In this document: in pieces, positions 34,106-46,231 of the stretch
Layout: every line of letters begins with the position of its first letter
Position numbering within the stretch: position 1 is the first letter of the stretch
DNA from: Trichopria drosophilae
Lineage: Eukaryota; Arthropoda; Insecta; Hymenoptera; Diapriidae
Length of the DNA stretch: 64,000 nt
NCBI GenBank assembly: GCA_030407085.1
Contig: CM059584.1
Coordinates: forward strand, 65,608,001 to 65,672,000
Direction: 5' to 3'
Translations under genes and position numbers: made by a program
The notes under the pieces: model-generated
Databases searched by the model: none
The model's input: only the letters and a program-made list of their open reading frames with translations
Told to the model about the DNA's origin: nothing

Positions 34106-35407
34106 CTATATGCGAGGACTAGCTACTCTATACTGTAATAAAGAATTCTCTGCTATATCACCGTGCTCTACATCCCAACATAATTCATTAATAAATTCGG
34201 AACGGTACATCGCATTCACCCCCCTGTTTTCATTCATTGTTTGCAAATTGTTACCCCTTTGAAAAGTAATTTCATCGCTCAGTTGCCGCATATTTGAGGA
34301 TACCGAGTTTGTCGTATCAGGTAAAGTATTAAATGAATTTATATTACGATTCCGAGATTCACGCCAATTTACGCATTCCACATCTCCACGCTTTCTCCGA
34401 AAATCACTGGACGCTCCATGCTCAAATTTTTGAGAACGGTCAGGAACTTTTCTCGATTGTACAAAATGTACGTTAGGCCTCGAATTCTTTTGTGGACCAT
34501 ATGTATTATTAAACCCGTTATTTTTTAACGACGCATCCAGCCTACCGATTATGCGTAAGATTGCATCGGTATTCTCATAATCAGACGTTGCTAGTATATC
34601 GCACGCGCGTGGTGGTAACTGTTCAATTATAGTGAAATTGACTTCATAAATTTCTAGGCGAGGTGAACAATATTTTGCAAGACGAACTTATTCGGTAAAA
34701 TATTCAAGTAATGAATGATCACGTGCTTTAAATTTTCGATACATCCATTCAGATTTTATTTTAGCACGAGTTTCAATTGAATAAAATTCATTCAAAAATG
34801 GATGTTTACATTTTTGATAACTTGGAAATGGATCGCATCGCGCCTCATACCACACATAAGCTCGTCCTTTCAACGCGTCTTGAACGACCAATAATTTTTG
34901 CTCGTCAACTATCTTTTTCCTAGCAAAATATTTTTCCAATTTGTCTAAAAATTTTAATGGATTTGATTTTTCATTACTAAATACCGGCAAAATGGCATTT
35001 ATCTGACTTGACTCAAAATATTTTAAAATTCAATTTGCTAAGTTTGTATTGATTATATTATTTTCGCCGTTTAACCCTTCAATGTCTACACGATTAATCA
35101 ACCGACTTTCTGTATTGTTTACATCAACCTTTTGTACACTATTTTCAATTACAATAGGAATATCCGTTTGAGCCGATTGCGTATTTACTTCGCTATCACT
35201 CACGATACCATTATTAGTTTTACCTTCCACTAATTTCTTGTTCTCGTCCAATAATTTCTTAATCTGTTATCTCAGGACCTTGTTTTCATTAACCGCTGAG
35301 GTCGATTCTCGTGTTAGTCGCGTAACCATCTATCTCATTTCATCCATGTTTGTTGACGAAGTCATATTTTGAACGCCTTTGCCTGTCCCCGTTCGAGTCA
35401 GTACCAT
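34106..35407 (-). pseudogene. Gypsy gag, disrupted
   Basis: The likely ATG is at 35407 (MVLTRTGTGKG, a start pattern common in insect gypsy gags). It is followed by a Ser/Asn-rich segment, a capsid-like segment (34990-34688: NPLKFLDKLEKYF, LKGRAYVWYEA, LNEFYS) and a C-terminal segment (34381-34106). At least three stops or frame changes occur. No zinc knuckle was recognised. Confidence 0.65.
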
Positions 35408-35705
35408 ACAAACAAACAGCAATTAGCACTTTGAAAATATAATAATTTGGTTATAATAAATATTTAGAATATTCAAAATATCAATATTATGATCTTTCCA
35501 GAATAATCGCTAATTAGTACACGGTTTAAATTGCTACTTTCTATTTTTATTTTTAAATATACGTTATTTTTGAAAAAGAAAATGTTAAATAACTAATTAT
35601 AATTTTTCTTATAATTCATACAAATCTAAAGTTCTATTCACTAATTTCAAATCAAGAACTATCCAATATCTAAATTTTCAGCTCTAGAATATTTAAAATT
35701 CAATC

Positions 35706-36335
35706 TGTAACGGGTTTTCCCGACGTCAGTGCGACCCAACGTGGCCAGGATGGCGCCGACCGACGTTGTCCGGGCTCCGTCCGAGCAAATGGCCTCCGGA
35801 CGACCAGAATGGACACGCACCTTCGTCCTGGTATGGATGCAAACCCTCGGCGAAACACTCGTTTACCGACTAACTCGTGACAGTACATATATTATTAAAA
35901 AAATGACATACAAAAAAAAGAAAACACAAAATATAACAGTGATTTGGTGTCCTTGCTTTTGCAAGTGCGCAATATACGAATCTTCCCAATTTCATAACAG
36001 AAAGTCCCTACCGCACTGGGACCATAAATTGCTTGCTAAATGTGCACCTTGCGCAACGCACAAAACTGTCGCTATTGACGAAATAAAAAGTGCCAATCGG
36101 GCACAACCGAAAAATGAAATAAAACTTCCGAGAAAAGAGAAGAGGGAGAGAGAGCGAGAGAATAGAATTTTGCCGTTTCAGGCGGGCAACTCGCCGGTAC
36201 TTGCGTTCTGACACCTCTTAATTCCTCCCCGGATGCTGGCACTTAAATTGATGCACACAAAACCCGATGGACCAGGGTCAAAAATCGCGACACGCATTCA
36301 ACCCGCATCAACGCACAGCGCCAAAATGTCTAACA
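35706..36335 (-). repeat. Candidate gypsy 5' LTR remnant
   Basis: A GC-richer block lies just upstream (minus strand) of gag. The minus strand runs from TGTTAGACATTTTGG (about 36335) to CCCGTTACA (35706), giving TG...CA ends and about 630 bp. No partner LTR remains in the window and no convincing primer-binding site was found, so this is a weak call. Confidence 0.3.
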
Positions 36336-37535
36336 ACACTAACATTCAACATTATTCATTACGCAAGAAATATATCGCATTTGGTTCGCCACAACTTCGA
36401 TTTCCATATGGAGTATTTCAGGCGATAATGTGTTAAACTCAGCTGTTTATAGTGTATACGTAGAGCGTATATGCAGGGTGTCCCAGAACTGGTTAATGAT
36501 ATTGCAGGAGTTGATTCTCCGCGATAGTTCAAACAAAAGTCCTGTACCGAAATTGGATCTGAGGCTCAGAATTTGAGTGACGAGCTATTGAAGTTTAAAA
36601 GAAAAAATCGTTTTTTGGCAATAGCTCGGCTTGCTTTGAAGTTGTTTCCATGAGTAAGGGCTCATTTTGAAGCTTATTTTAAGCCCTACAATTCACCTAC
36701 AAGAACATTTGACCTGCAATGAATATTTGTGAAGTTATGGCCTCAAAAATGGGAAAAAAAGAAAATTTTGCGGTTTTTTGCATCTAACTCATTTTACTAA
36801 ATAGATAATGAAATATCGCCCAAGAAAAGTTGTACTGCCTGCAATATCATTACCTACATCTAGTATATCCTGTATAGTTAGTTCCAGCGTTGTCCACGAT
36901 AATAGCTGATGAATGTCCGCATTTACGGGGTTCACCGTTGATAATACGAAGAAAATGCATATAACCTTTTTTGTAGAGAATTTCATGCTCTACATTTTTT
37001 GTTGAAAACGTTTTTTCGTCAGATTTGTAATTTTCAAAATAAATGCAAAAAACTAAAAAAATAGCTAATTTGTTGTTTTTTTCGTGGTTTTTGCCATGAT
37101 AATCGCATTTCCGCCAATTTTCATTATGATATTCGAGTTCAGCACATCAAAATACGTTAGAAAACATGTGTGCGCTAAGGATTTGCGGACCGTCCTGTTC
37201 GGAAGTATATCCCAAAAGTATTTAGTAAAATGTTACAATTTAAATTTAATTTCAGTTATTTTTGTAAATTTCTTATTTTATTTAAAACTTTACATTTATG
37301 ACCGTGTTCAAAGGGTTTTATTTAGAGACCGAAAAGTTTGTAGATAACAAATTTTGAAACAAAGATTCAAATGTCAACAGTTAACCTTTCATGTTTACAG
37401 TTGTAAGTTAAAAAGTGGAAAATATATCTGGCAAATTTGATTTTTCGAAACAGATATTTACAGCGTTAGAATTATTTTTTATAACAAAATTTTCCATGTT
37501 TTCTTTCATATTTGTTTCTCTCTATCGAAATAATT
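36336..37535. other. Unassigned stretch with a short inverted repeat
   Basis: AATGATATTGCAGG occurs at about 36496 and inverted at about 36840, with GCAGGGTGTCCCAGAACTGG just outside the left copy. This resembles a small MITE-type remnant of about 400 bp. The rest is AT-rich with no recognised gene. Confidence 0.35.
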
Positions 37536-37539
37536 TTAG

Positions 37540-37800
37540 TATTTTCAAAATCGAAAGAATGCCCAATATTAATTCTATGCATCGTTAAACCAGTGTATAT
37601 GTCTACTTCATAATATATGTTCTTTTATGTTCATTAATTCTATTTTTTAGAAGTCTTCCAGTTTCTCCTATGTACACACCATTACATCTTTACATTTTGT
37701 TTCATAGATTAAATCTTTCATATGTGATTTATCTATTTTATCTTTCAGTGGCTTAATTCCTCCAATGTTGGTATTTATTGGTTCGTACACAATTCGACTA
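37540..37800 (-). pseudogene. Penelope-like GIY-YIG endonuclease fragment
   Basis: On the minus strand the pieces IYETKCKD, NGVYIGETGRLLKNRI and NEHKR are read across one frameshift. Together they match the GIY-YIG endonuclease of Penelope-like elements (YxxxC..C...YIGET.R.L..R...H). It faces away from the RT fragment at 38220. Confidence 0.7.
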
Positions 37801-38219
37801 TTTTGATCTGAAAAATTATGTTTTGTTTTAATTACTAATTAAAAATTACCTAATTACATTTATGAAGAATATTGTGAACATGCAGACTTCTTTTTCAAAA
37901 GGATTCTTAATATAAATGGAATTAAATTTAAGAAAAATTTTGAAAGTCATCTTCATCATGCATTTCATCATCATAATAAGTAGGATTAGGACAAAAGCCT
38001 TCTTTTTACAGTAATAATAAAGTTCCAATTCCTGATTTTATTGCTAGCATTGATGAAGGAATATATAGAGTTAAAAGTCATATTGATAATTCAGGAAACA
38101 TCGTCAACGATAATACAACCCTTATACGTAATAAATGTAGTAATGATATGTAGAATTTCTCAACAAATAATACTAATATTGAACTTTAAAATTTAGAAAT
38201 TGAAAGAGATATCTCATTT

Positions 38220-38708
38220 ATGATTAAAAATAAAGGATATATTTTTTACAAGAGCCGATAAAGGAAATGTAACTGTTGATATATCTAAACATGAGTATTT
38301 AAATAAAATGTTAGAATTATTGTCAGATTCCAATACTTATGAGATTAGTCATTTTGAATACACAGCCACCACAAAAAAAGATTAACGATTTTGTAAGAAT
38401 GATTAATAATAAAAAAATTATTAATAATGAAACAACTAAGAAACTTAAAATTTACCATTCATCAATTTCGAGAGCCTATGGTCTGCCAAAAATACATAAA
38501 CCAACTAATACTTCACGGATTATTATTTCAACTACAAACTTTCCAACATATAAACTTTGTATTTTTTATACATCTATCTTAAATTCACTTTACTACAATA
38601 TCTAGAAGAGTTAAAGATATCTGGGACTTCCATCAAAAAATTAATAATTTTAAACTTCTCCCTAATTATACTTTGATTTCTTTAGATGTTGTTTCTCTTT
38701 GTACTAAC

Positions 38709-38710
<2 letters not shown>
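38220..38710 (+). pseudogene. Penelope-like reverse transcriptase fragment
   Basis: Plus-strand residues RADKGNVTVDISKHEY (about 38253), MLELLSDSNTYE, AYGLPKIHKP (about 38475), RIIISTTNFPTYKL and LISLDVVSLCTN (about 38675) follow the order of Penelope-type RT. Frameshifts and stops are present, and the copy ends at the (TA)n array at 38707. Confidence 0.8.

Positions 38711-38792
<82 letters not shown>
38707..38792. repeat. (TA)n microsatellite
   Basis: About 43 TA units with one interruption (TTTA near 38729), directly adjoining the Penelope RT fragment. Confidence 0.95.
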
Positions 38793-38795
<3 letters not shown>

Positions 38796-39179
38796 ATTAA
38801 ATAATAAATATTAATGAAATCATGACAAACAGTTTTACTAAAATAAAATAAAAATTATCTAACGTTAAATTAGCGTTTGTAGACATTTGTAAAAATTCTA
38901 TTAAAATAATTATGTAGAAAATTCGATAAAAAAGTGGTAAAACATTGTGTCTGGTAAATGCAATAAATTACCACAAATCTTTTTCTTTTGATAAACAACT
39001 ATATGGATGTAAGTATCAAAATGTTCATTATAAATTATAGGGAAATTATTAAATTATATTTTCTTTAAATTATAATTACTAAAGTAACCACTAACAAGTT
39101 TATTGCAGTTACATCATTACTGGAAAATAATGTTACAATAACCTGTAATTGTGAAACAATTTCCTGGCGAATTATTATT

Positions 39180-40965
39180 TCATCCCTTATCTTTCTCATT
39201 TTCTTCCTCCGAAGAATCTTTGCCAAAATTGTTAGAAGAACCTAATTTACTTACATTTAATGTATCTAATGTTTCACAGTCTGAGGACCTTTTTTCTTTA
39301 AAATTACTTTTGTTGTTAGCAGTTAATTGCCCGCTTCCCTTTAACGCTAAATACTCCTCAACTGAACCGGTAGGTATAAGCAAATTAGGATTTTCCTCGC
39401 AATTCCTTTTATCTTGCAATATTGGTTGTGGCGAATTCGGAAAGTTATTCAGTTTTCCCATACGTTGCCTTTCTCGCAATCGCTTTCTTATATCAGATTG
39501 AATTTTAGATTCTTTAATTACCTTTTTTACATCGGCAGTTGCATAATATCGTGAAGCCCATGTTTCAGAATGTGACGACACAAAATGCGAGTTTGAATCT
39601 GACATCCTTTGAATAGTGCTTGTAATTGGGCTTTTACTTTCGATTTCATACATATCGTAATCATCAGGATAATCATCTAGATCGATTATTACATCTAATT
39701 CTAGAAATTTCTCATCAGAAATGGGAGGGGATTTATATGTTTTTCTGTTTATATCTTCTATAGAAGCACGGATCTCCGCAGATTTCTCTCTAAGAGAAGT
39801 AACAAACTCACTTTTTATTTCAGATACTACATCGCACATTAATTTAGATTTAAAATGTTCATTATTTGTGCAATCGTGATGTTGATGCAGTTGTGTTTTG
39901 CTCTTTCCATAAAAGTTTCGTACAGGGTCAATCTTATTTTTAAATAATTTGTTGTCTTCATGTACATGGCCTTTATTACCTGAAAATTCACTAGTTTCTA
40001 ATTTCTCTACTATCTGAGCATTACTGTTAATTTCAGGAATTTTGTCCGTTGAAATAAATGGTATCGATTTATTATTGGAGACCGTTGCAGCAGATTTACT
40101 GTTCTTTCTGTTCAATATCGTTTCACTTGAATTTATACCAAGCAACTTTTCATATATTAATGGGTTTGAAGTTTGACTTGCAGTTCTTACATCACCTCGT
40201 CTGTAATTCATATGGTCACCCTGTTCTTCCGTTTCACTGTCAGTGGAAAGAAGTTCAATTGTAGGTGCTTCATTATCAACTACTAAAACGTCTTCATCTT
40301 CCCCATTCATAATTAAAACATCAATTTTATCTAATTGCTTCCTGAGATTTTCTCGTCTCTCATTTAATCTTTTGTTCCCAGATAAATTTGAAGACAATTT
40401 GTCAATTTTGGTAAAGCCATTTAGTGTTGCCTTTGGTATTCCAATTTCTTCTTTACGAATTAATGCACGAATCGCTCTTGCTCTCATTTCCAATTCTAGA
40501 AGATCCAACAAACTCTCCTCTTTTTCTTTAGACTCTATCTTCGGACTCTCAAACACTATTTTTTGAATGCTTGTTCCTTCTTTTTTTAATTTTAATTTTG
40601 ATTTAACTTTTGGGGTATCTTTTGTGATATTCAGTATTGTATCTTCCATTTTCTTCTTTTTTGTAATGGTACTTTCCTCTTTCAAGATTACCTCGTTATC
40701 AGTTAATAATTCTTCCGTATCAGATATAATTTCCAATGATATTCCTACATTGAAATTGATAATTATTTAGTAGTAAAGAATGAACTATTTCATATTTGAT
40801 TTGAATTAATTATATACTATGCAATTCCTTACCCGTGCTATTAGATTCATCTGTATCGGATGATTGCTCCATTTCTTGTCCATTTATAATGCACATAATT
40901 CTTTTCTTTGACATTCCACTTAACTCATTGACACACCATTCCTTCAAGTCTTTGAAATCTATTTT
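39180..40965 (-). CDS. CAAP1: CAAP1-like gene, last two exons
   Basis: Host-type gene. Exon 40833-40965 reads DFKDLKEWCVNELSGMSKKRI. It joins exon 39180-40744 across an 88-bp intron (donor GTAAGG, acceptor TGTAG), with the split Gly codon kept in frame. The large exon contains ESLLDLLELEMRARAIRALI. Both segments align, in order, with vertebrate CAAP1 (caspase activity and apoptosis inhibitor 1), where they are an EEIKKLC...LLSEKKI helix pair and LELLELEMRARAIKALM. The insect protein has an about 380-residue Ser/Lys-rich, low-complexity C-terminal extension. The acceptor before 40965 (TTTTAG) shows upstream exons exist, but I did not find them up to 64000. In vertebrates the protein is nuclear and restrains caspase activation; its insect role is not known to me. 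Confidence 0.75.
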
Positions 40966-40990
40966 CTAAAAGTAATTTTACTGCAATTAT

Positions 40991-40993
<3 letters not shown>

Positions 40994-41060
<67 letters not shown>
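40994..41060. repeat. (TA)n microsatellite in CAAP1-like intron
   Basis: A TA dinucleotide run of about 33 units, 30 bp upstream (minus-strand sense) of the penultimate exon. Confidence 0.93.
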
Positions 41061-41064
<4 letters not shown>

Positions 41065-41142
41065 TAAACGAGTAAAGAACATTCCAATTTTTCAGAAGAA
41101 TATTACAAATTACGTTTCAGGTTTACAACGGTCTTACGAAAT

Positions 41143-41144
41143 AA

Positions 41145-41195
<51 letters not shown>
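41143..41195. repeat. (TA)n microsatellite
   Basis: Second TA run, separated from the first by about 80 bp of AT-rich sequence. Confidence 0.93.
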
Positions 41196-41203
<8 letters not shown>

Positions 41204-41879
41204 TATATAATAAATAAGTATATAAGTATAATGTTTAATGTATTTTTTTGCTTATTAATAGCCGAATAGTGCTTATCTATCTAACATGCAATGTGTAGGA
41301 AATTAAAATAATATACTGAACATATGACGGTCGCGAAGCGAAATTTTAACTAATGCGAGCAGGTTAAAAAGATTATCCTGCAGAGGAATTGTTTGGCAGC
41401 AGGTCTATTCTGTAAGTCGCTTGTAATTGTAACGGCATCCCTTCCGATAGAGCGCTCGTGATTTTGAGAGAGTCTTATCGAAAGCGATTGGGCCGTTTTC
41501 CTTTGCACAACGTTCGCCGGGAATTCACCGTTAAAGAAAGGCGACAAGGTGCGCGTCTTAGTTTTGGCTATTGGTCGACTCGCGATTCTTGACTGGTAAT
41601 TTTTTAATGCCAACCGAATTTTTTGATTACGAAATATATGTATATTTAAATATCAATTTCTATTGCAAATAAAATAAAAGCACAATTAATTTCTCAACCG
41701 TTAGTAGAAGTATATATGTATTACGGTGGTCCATAAATAAGAAATGTTTAATTATTGACAACCCTAAAACACGTCGATATTATGAAGTAAGGCAATATGA
41801 AACTAGACAAAACAACAAAACTTTTAATGTGTCATAGAGGTGAAAAGGTTGATGTTTAGAGGTCACACAGAGGTCATAA
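41196..41879. other. Unassigned stretch with a GC-richer island
   Basis: 41350-41613 is GC-richer and open on the minus strand (87 codons, residues such as NGEFPANVVQRKTAQSL) but is not recognised. It could be a TE remnant or part of an upstream CAAP1-like exon. Otherwise nothing is seen. Confidence 0.35.
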
Positions 41880-42470
41880 ACATTCACAATATAAAGCGAG
41901 TGTTTCAAAAGATGGTTAACCAGGGGGTTTTCGAGAATGCTGAATACGAATCCGATGTCAAAATTTTGAAATTCAAAATGGCGGCTCGAATATGGCGGTC
42001 GAAAATACGTATTTTCACTGTATATTCGCCAAAATCTGTATCCTAGGGTTTTTGAGGCCGCCAAATACGAATCTGATGTCAGAATTTTGAAATTCAAAAT
42101 GGCGTATCGAATATGGCGGTCGAAAGCACAAGCTTTTACTTATATGCGCTATAATATGCATCCAAGGATTTCCAAGGTCATGAAGATTTGTTTTTCACAG
42201 TGTTTATCATAAAATGTGGTTTTTCAAAGTTCCACAAATCAAATTCGATTCCAGAATTTTAAATTCAAAATGTCGGGTCCAATATGATGGTCGAAAATAC
42301 CTGTTGTCATAGTATACGAGAAAAATGTCAGTATCCAAGGGGGTTTCAGGTCGCACATTGGGAATCCTTTTTCAAGATTATAAAGATCTGTGTCCAAAGG
42401 CTCTCAAGAGAAAGTTTGAAATTTAAACTGGTGGATCCAATATAGTCGATAAATAACCAAATATAAAAAC
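41880..42470. repeat. ATGGCGG-type dispersed repeat, diverged units
   Basis: Repeating pattern of about 120 bp: (A/G)GTCGC..A(A/G)TACGAATC(C/T)GATGTC, AATTTTGAAATTCAAAATGGCG and AATATGGCGGTCGAAAATAC, near 41920-42000, 42050-42130, 42240-42300 and (weak) 42340-42440. These resemble the units in the arms of the CACAGTG element but are older. Confidence 0.7.
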
Positions 42471-42769
42471 TCAAACATATATTTGATGCGCCATTGTTCA
42501 TGTCAATATTGTAAAGGGTTTATGATCGTATACTTTTGTACATAAAGAAATAAATAAACATTTGACTTTGTTGACTCTACGGAGTATCATATTTTTTATT
42601 TATTGTGTGCACTATCCTGCACAGTTAAACAATATGTTGTTGAAATCGTTCCTGTAGACATTGATAATTTTCTTTTAATATTTAAATCGAATGCGTTTCA
42701 AAAATGAAGAATCAAAGTGATAATTGCATATCCATTCCTCTTATTGGAAAAATAAATTCAAAATATTAC

Positions 42770-43748
42770 AAGATCACTAGAGTCATTACATGTTCAATGG
42801 AAATTGGTTCAGAAGAATGGTATGGAAAAAAGAAAGATTCTTTTTATTAATCATTTAGATGATGTTTTTAATATTGCTTCAAAAGTTATATCATTAAATG
42901 AGCTGGCTGTTAAAGAAGATGGAATAAATACGAGAAAAAAGCAATTACAAAATGACATTTGTAATCAAAATTATTGACATTTATTTATTATTCTTTTATG
43001 TGTAAACCATCGCTCTTAGTAATTTTCTATTGAACAAAATTTTAGCTCGGATTGTGAAAAAGCATATCCAAAAATGCTATTAAACATAGGTTCATTTTAA
43101 ATATTCTTCTCTTTTAATGAAGAAAGCAATTAAAGTGAGTTTAAAAATACTATTTCTTCGGCATTATAGTCACACTGTAAGAGGGTTTAGAGCGGGTTCA
43201 TACATGTCGCTTGAAGCTCTTCTTACTGTATCGTATACTTTAAATTTAAAAATAGTTAAATACGCATTTTACATGCTTAACGAAGAATATTAGTTGACGT
43301 TAATAAATAACTTTATTTCTAGTGGAACGAAGATTGGAGGAATATCCCGTTATAATATGTGCAAATTCTTGGAAAAGCAAGAAGATGGATATACTATTAG
43401 CTTCTGTATGCGGAGCGTTGGATCGAACAGGGATAAGTGATTGAAATGCTACGTATTTGTTAAATGCAGTTACTATGACATTGGGTCATAATGTCGAGGA
43501 CGTAAATATTAGTCAATCTACAATCCGTGGAAATCGGCAAGAATCGCGTTCACAAACAGCATGTAATATGAAACAATTGAAACAAACTGCAGAAGTAAGA
43601 AATTTCCTTGTTGTTCACTGGGATGGGAAAATGTTATGTGAGGCTCAAATAATAATTCTGAAAAAATTGATAGGCTTGCGGTTGTCATGACAGGTTGTCG
43701 ATAAGAACTGCAACTGCTTAGAATCCCAGTATTAAAATCTAGTGTAGC
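42770..43748 (+). pseudogene. VHWDGK-family repeat gene, 5' part
   Basis: Exon-like blocks on the plus strand: 42773-42960 (SLESLHVQWKLVQKNG, LFINHLDDVFNIA), 43385-43510 (MDILLASVCGALDRTGISD, LLNAVTMTLGHNVEDVNIS) and 43514-43748 (STIRGNRQESRSQTA, VVHWDGKMLC, then LLRIPVLKSS). Single stops and frame changes occur between blocks. I recognise this block order from a multi-copy gene family seen in ants, aphids and Hydra; it is probably TE-derived but I cannot name its superfamily. The gene continues at 49003-50985 beyond the BEL insertion. Confidence 0.55.
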
Positions 43749-44030
43749 TGTTGATTTATGCGCGATAATATCGGTTGCCCTACTGGGTCCGATACCGACA
43801 TCGCCCCGCTATCTGTCGGGTACCGTGCGAAACTCTTCGTTCCAAGACCGGTACCACTCTGTGACCTGAAGCGCACAGATCATGTTCAAACTGCGCGCGT
43901 TGTGACCCTTGTAATTGTCATTAATGCCGTCGAAAGGGTCATTTTCCGGCGACGAACACCTTCCTCTGGAACACGATATCCCGGAGAAAAATGAACAATT
44001 TTCGCTTAATCTTCGCGACGTGTACTTCGC
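43514..44030 (+). repeat. 517-bp direct repeat, copy 1 (gene flank + partial LTR)
   Basis: Identical in length to 48163-48679 (constant offset 4649). The first about 235 bp (gene part) differs at two sites, one of them the base next to the LTR. The LTR part (from 43749) differs at about 15 of 282 sites. Confidence 0.9.
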
Positions 44031-44049
44031 GTGTAATGCAAGCGTCAAT

Positions 44050-44640
44050 ATGTCTTCTAAGCGCCGAAGCAGTGCTGACCAGTATCACGAGTTTTTGCAG
44101 CTAGTCGCACTCCAAGAAAATGCATTTGCCTGGATTAAACGAGCAGCTGTTCTGTTAGATAAGAGACATGTCACGACGCAGCAAGCGAATGTGCGATTGA
44201 ATTGCGCGTGAATTTAATAACAACCAAATGGGACCTAATCAGCGAACGTCATGAAGTATTACTGTCGATGCAGTCGGATCCTGCCTGCTCAACGAACGAC
44301 TATTTCGAAGGCGACTTCATAGGAAGGTCGGAAGAAATATTCCTCGACACTATTGATGGTTTAGAGACTCTCGTCAATGCAGCATCAACGCCACTTCAAC
44401 CTGCAGCGGTTCCTGGCAACGTCGAATATCGGAGCCGCACTCAAGTACCTGCGATAAAATTACCACGATTCTCTGGTATGTACACCGATTGGGTCGAATT
44501 TTGCGACCATTTCTCTACATTAATTCTTGCCGATTCATCTTTTGATGCCTTTCAGAGGCTTTATTACTTAAAATCATGCCTCGACGGCGAGGCCGCGAAT
44601 GTATTAAGAAATCTTTCGATTAATGCCTAGAATTTTGATA
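44050..44640 (+). pseudogene. BEL/Pao gag N-terminal region
   Basis: Starts SSKRRSSADQYHEF (44053), then a frameshift near 44205. It continues with LPRFSGMYTDWVEFCDHF (about 44460) and LYYLKSCLDGEAANVL, the hallmark BEL/Pao gag block (DUF1759-type). A stop falls at 44628. Confidence 0.8.
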
Positions 44641-44975
44641 TCGCGTGGCAACTTTTGAAAGACTGATACGAAAACAAACGTCGTCTTTTACATTTGCATT
44701 TAAAACGTCTATTTGCTACGAAGCCAGTGTCGCGAGAAAATTCTACATCTGAGTTACGTCGTCTTGTAGACTCAGTTCAAGAGTCATTAGACGCATTAAA
44801 TAAAATGGAACGGCCTATCTCAGACCATATCTCTACGTTCATCGTCGAATAACGACTTGATAGCGGAACGCGCGAGACATGGGAATTCACCTTAGAAGGT
44901 AATGAATGTGGAACTTTTTCATAAATAAACAAATTTTTAAATACAAAAATTCGTTCGCTCGAAGCCGCCTCTGGA

Positions 44976-46050
44976 GTGGACCGAACTCCATGGATTGTAA
45001 CTGCCGCACAATCATGCACGAAACCCGCCTCCGCCTCCCGCGCTCAAGTCCTGCATGCGAATGCGCCAACCAGTGCTTATACGATAAAATGTATATTATG
45101 TACCGGAGCGCACCCACTATTTAAGTGCGCCAAAGTTAGTGAGATGTCAGTGTCACAGAAATGGTATTTTGTCAAACAACATAATTTATGTTTAAATTGT
45201 CTATCGTCCAGACATACTGCAGAGCAATGCAAAAGCGAGAGAGCATGTACTTATTGTTCTACAAGACATCATTCGCTCTTTCACGATTCAATGAAACGTG
45301 TTACGCTGACTGTCTCGACTACATCTCAACCCGCAGCCAGTACATCGAGTGTGGATGCAGACTTAGTGCAAACGCATTTAATTAATCCGCGAAGTAACGC
45401 ACACACATTGCTGGCCACGGCTTGGGTCGTTGTAATAGCTGCGTCTCATCGTACCGTAAAATTACGTGCTTTGATCGACCCGGGCTCAACGCGTACGTAT
45501 ATTAATGCAAGAGGTCGCAAATCTGTTAAGGACACGGATGTACGACGCGAATGTGCCGGTGACAGGCATCGGTCAAATGTCTACAGACAAAATCAGACAT
45601 GTCGTTCCAATCTCCGTAATGTCGGCGAAAACCGATACTATCCGATTGTCTTCTGACGCGCTCGTGATTGACAGTCTGGCTAATTACACGCCGAATTTTC
45701 GCTTTCCGCTAACGCATTGGCCGCATTTACAAAATCTTGATCTCGCCAATGGTAGGCCCACCGACGATATCAAAATTCACGCACTTATCGATGCGGATGT
45801 ATATCCGTACGCGCTTCGCGATGGTATTAAACGCGGTAAAATAGACGAACCGGTTGCAGTGAATACTGTCTTCGGGTGGATTCTGCTAGGCCGCAGCACT
45901 CCAAATGGTGCAAAATTTCCTGAATCATCGTCCGTGCAAGTGAGCCCTGTGCATGCGCATCATCGAGCTGAACTCCTCTCTAGTCCGTTTCTGGGAGACG
46001 GAGGAAACCAAGCCGGCCGAAATGATAACCGACGAAGACAAGCTGTGTGA
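44976..46050 (+). pseudogene. BEL/Pao zinc knuckles and protease
   Basis: Cys/His-rich CILCTGAHPLFKC and CLNCLSSRHTAEQC-type knuckles (45088-45240), then LRALIDPGSTRTYI (about 45465), the protease with active Asp in DPGS. There is a frame switch near 45530, then a protease C-terminal segment with DVYPYALRDG and FGWILLG (about 45868). Confidence 0.8.
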
Positions 46051-46231
46051 GCAACATTTCGTCATCATGCACTGACGCTTACCCTCCGGACAATATGTCG
46101 TTCGCATCCCTCTTTAGGATGCGAATCGGGTCAAAATCGGCGACACTCGTGCTAGAGCGCTCCAATGCCTCCTCAGGATTGAGCGGAGGCCGTCGTCTCG
46201 ACCGGCAGAGCGTAATGCTTATGCCGATTTC

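Larger units (their letters stand above)
31834..35407 (-). mobile_element. Ty3/gypsy-type retrotransposon, broken
   Basis: Minus-strand order: gag (35407-34106), protease (about 34090), RT (33450-32790), RNase H (about 32560), integrase (32445-31834). This is the gypsy order, with integrase after RNase H. Frameshifts separate gag pieces, RT halves and integrase halves, and the integrase stops at 31834 before its C-terminus. No 3' LTR is seen, so the copy is 3'-truncated. A possible 5' LTR remnant lies at 35706-36335. Confidence 0.85.

Noticed and set aside
39151..40770. Plus-strand frames opposite the CAAP1-like exon
   Set aside because: Low-complexity Ser/Phe/Leu antisense of a Ser/Lys-rich exon; splice signals support the minus strand.
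41350..41613. First exon or promoter of the CAAP1-like gene
   Set aside because: GC-richer and open, but the peptide does not match the conserved N-terminal part of CAAP1 and no splice donor was clear; kept as unassigned.
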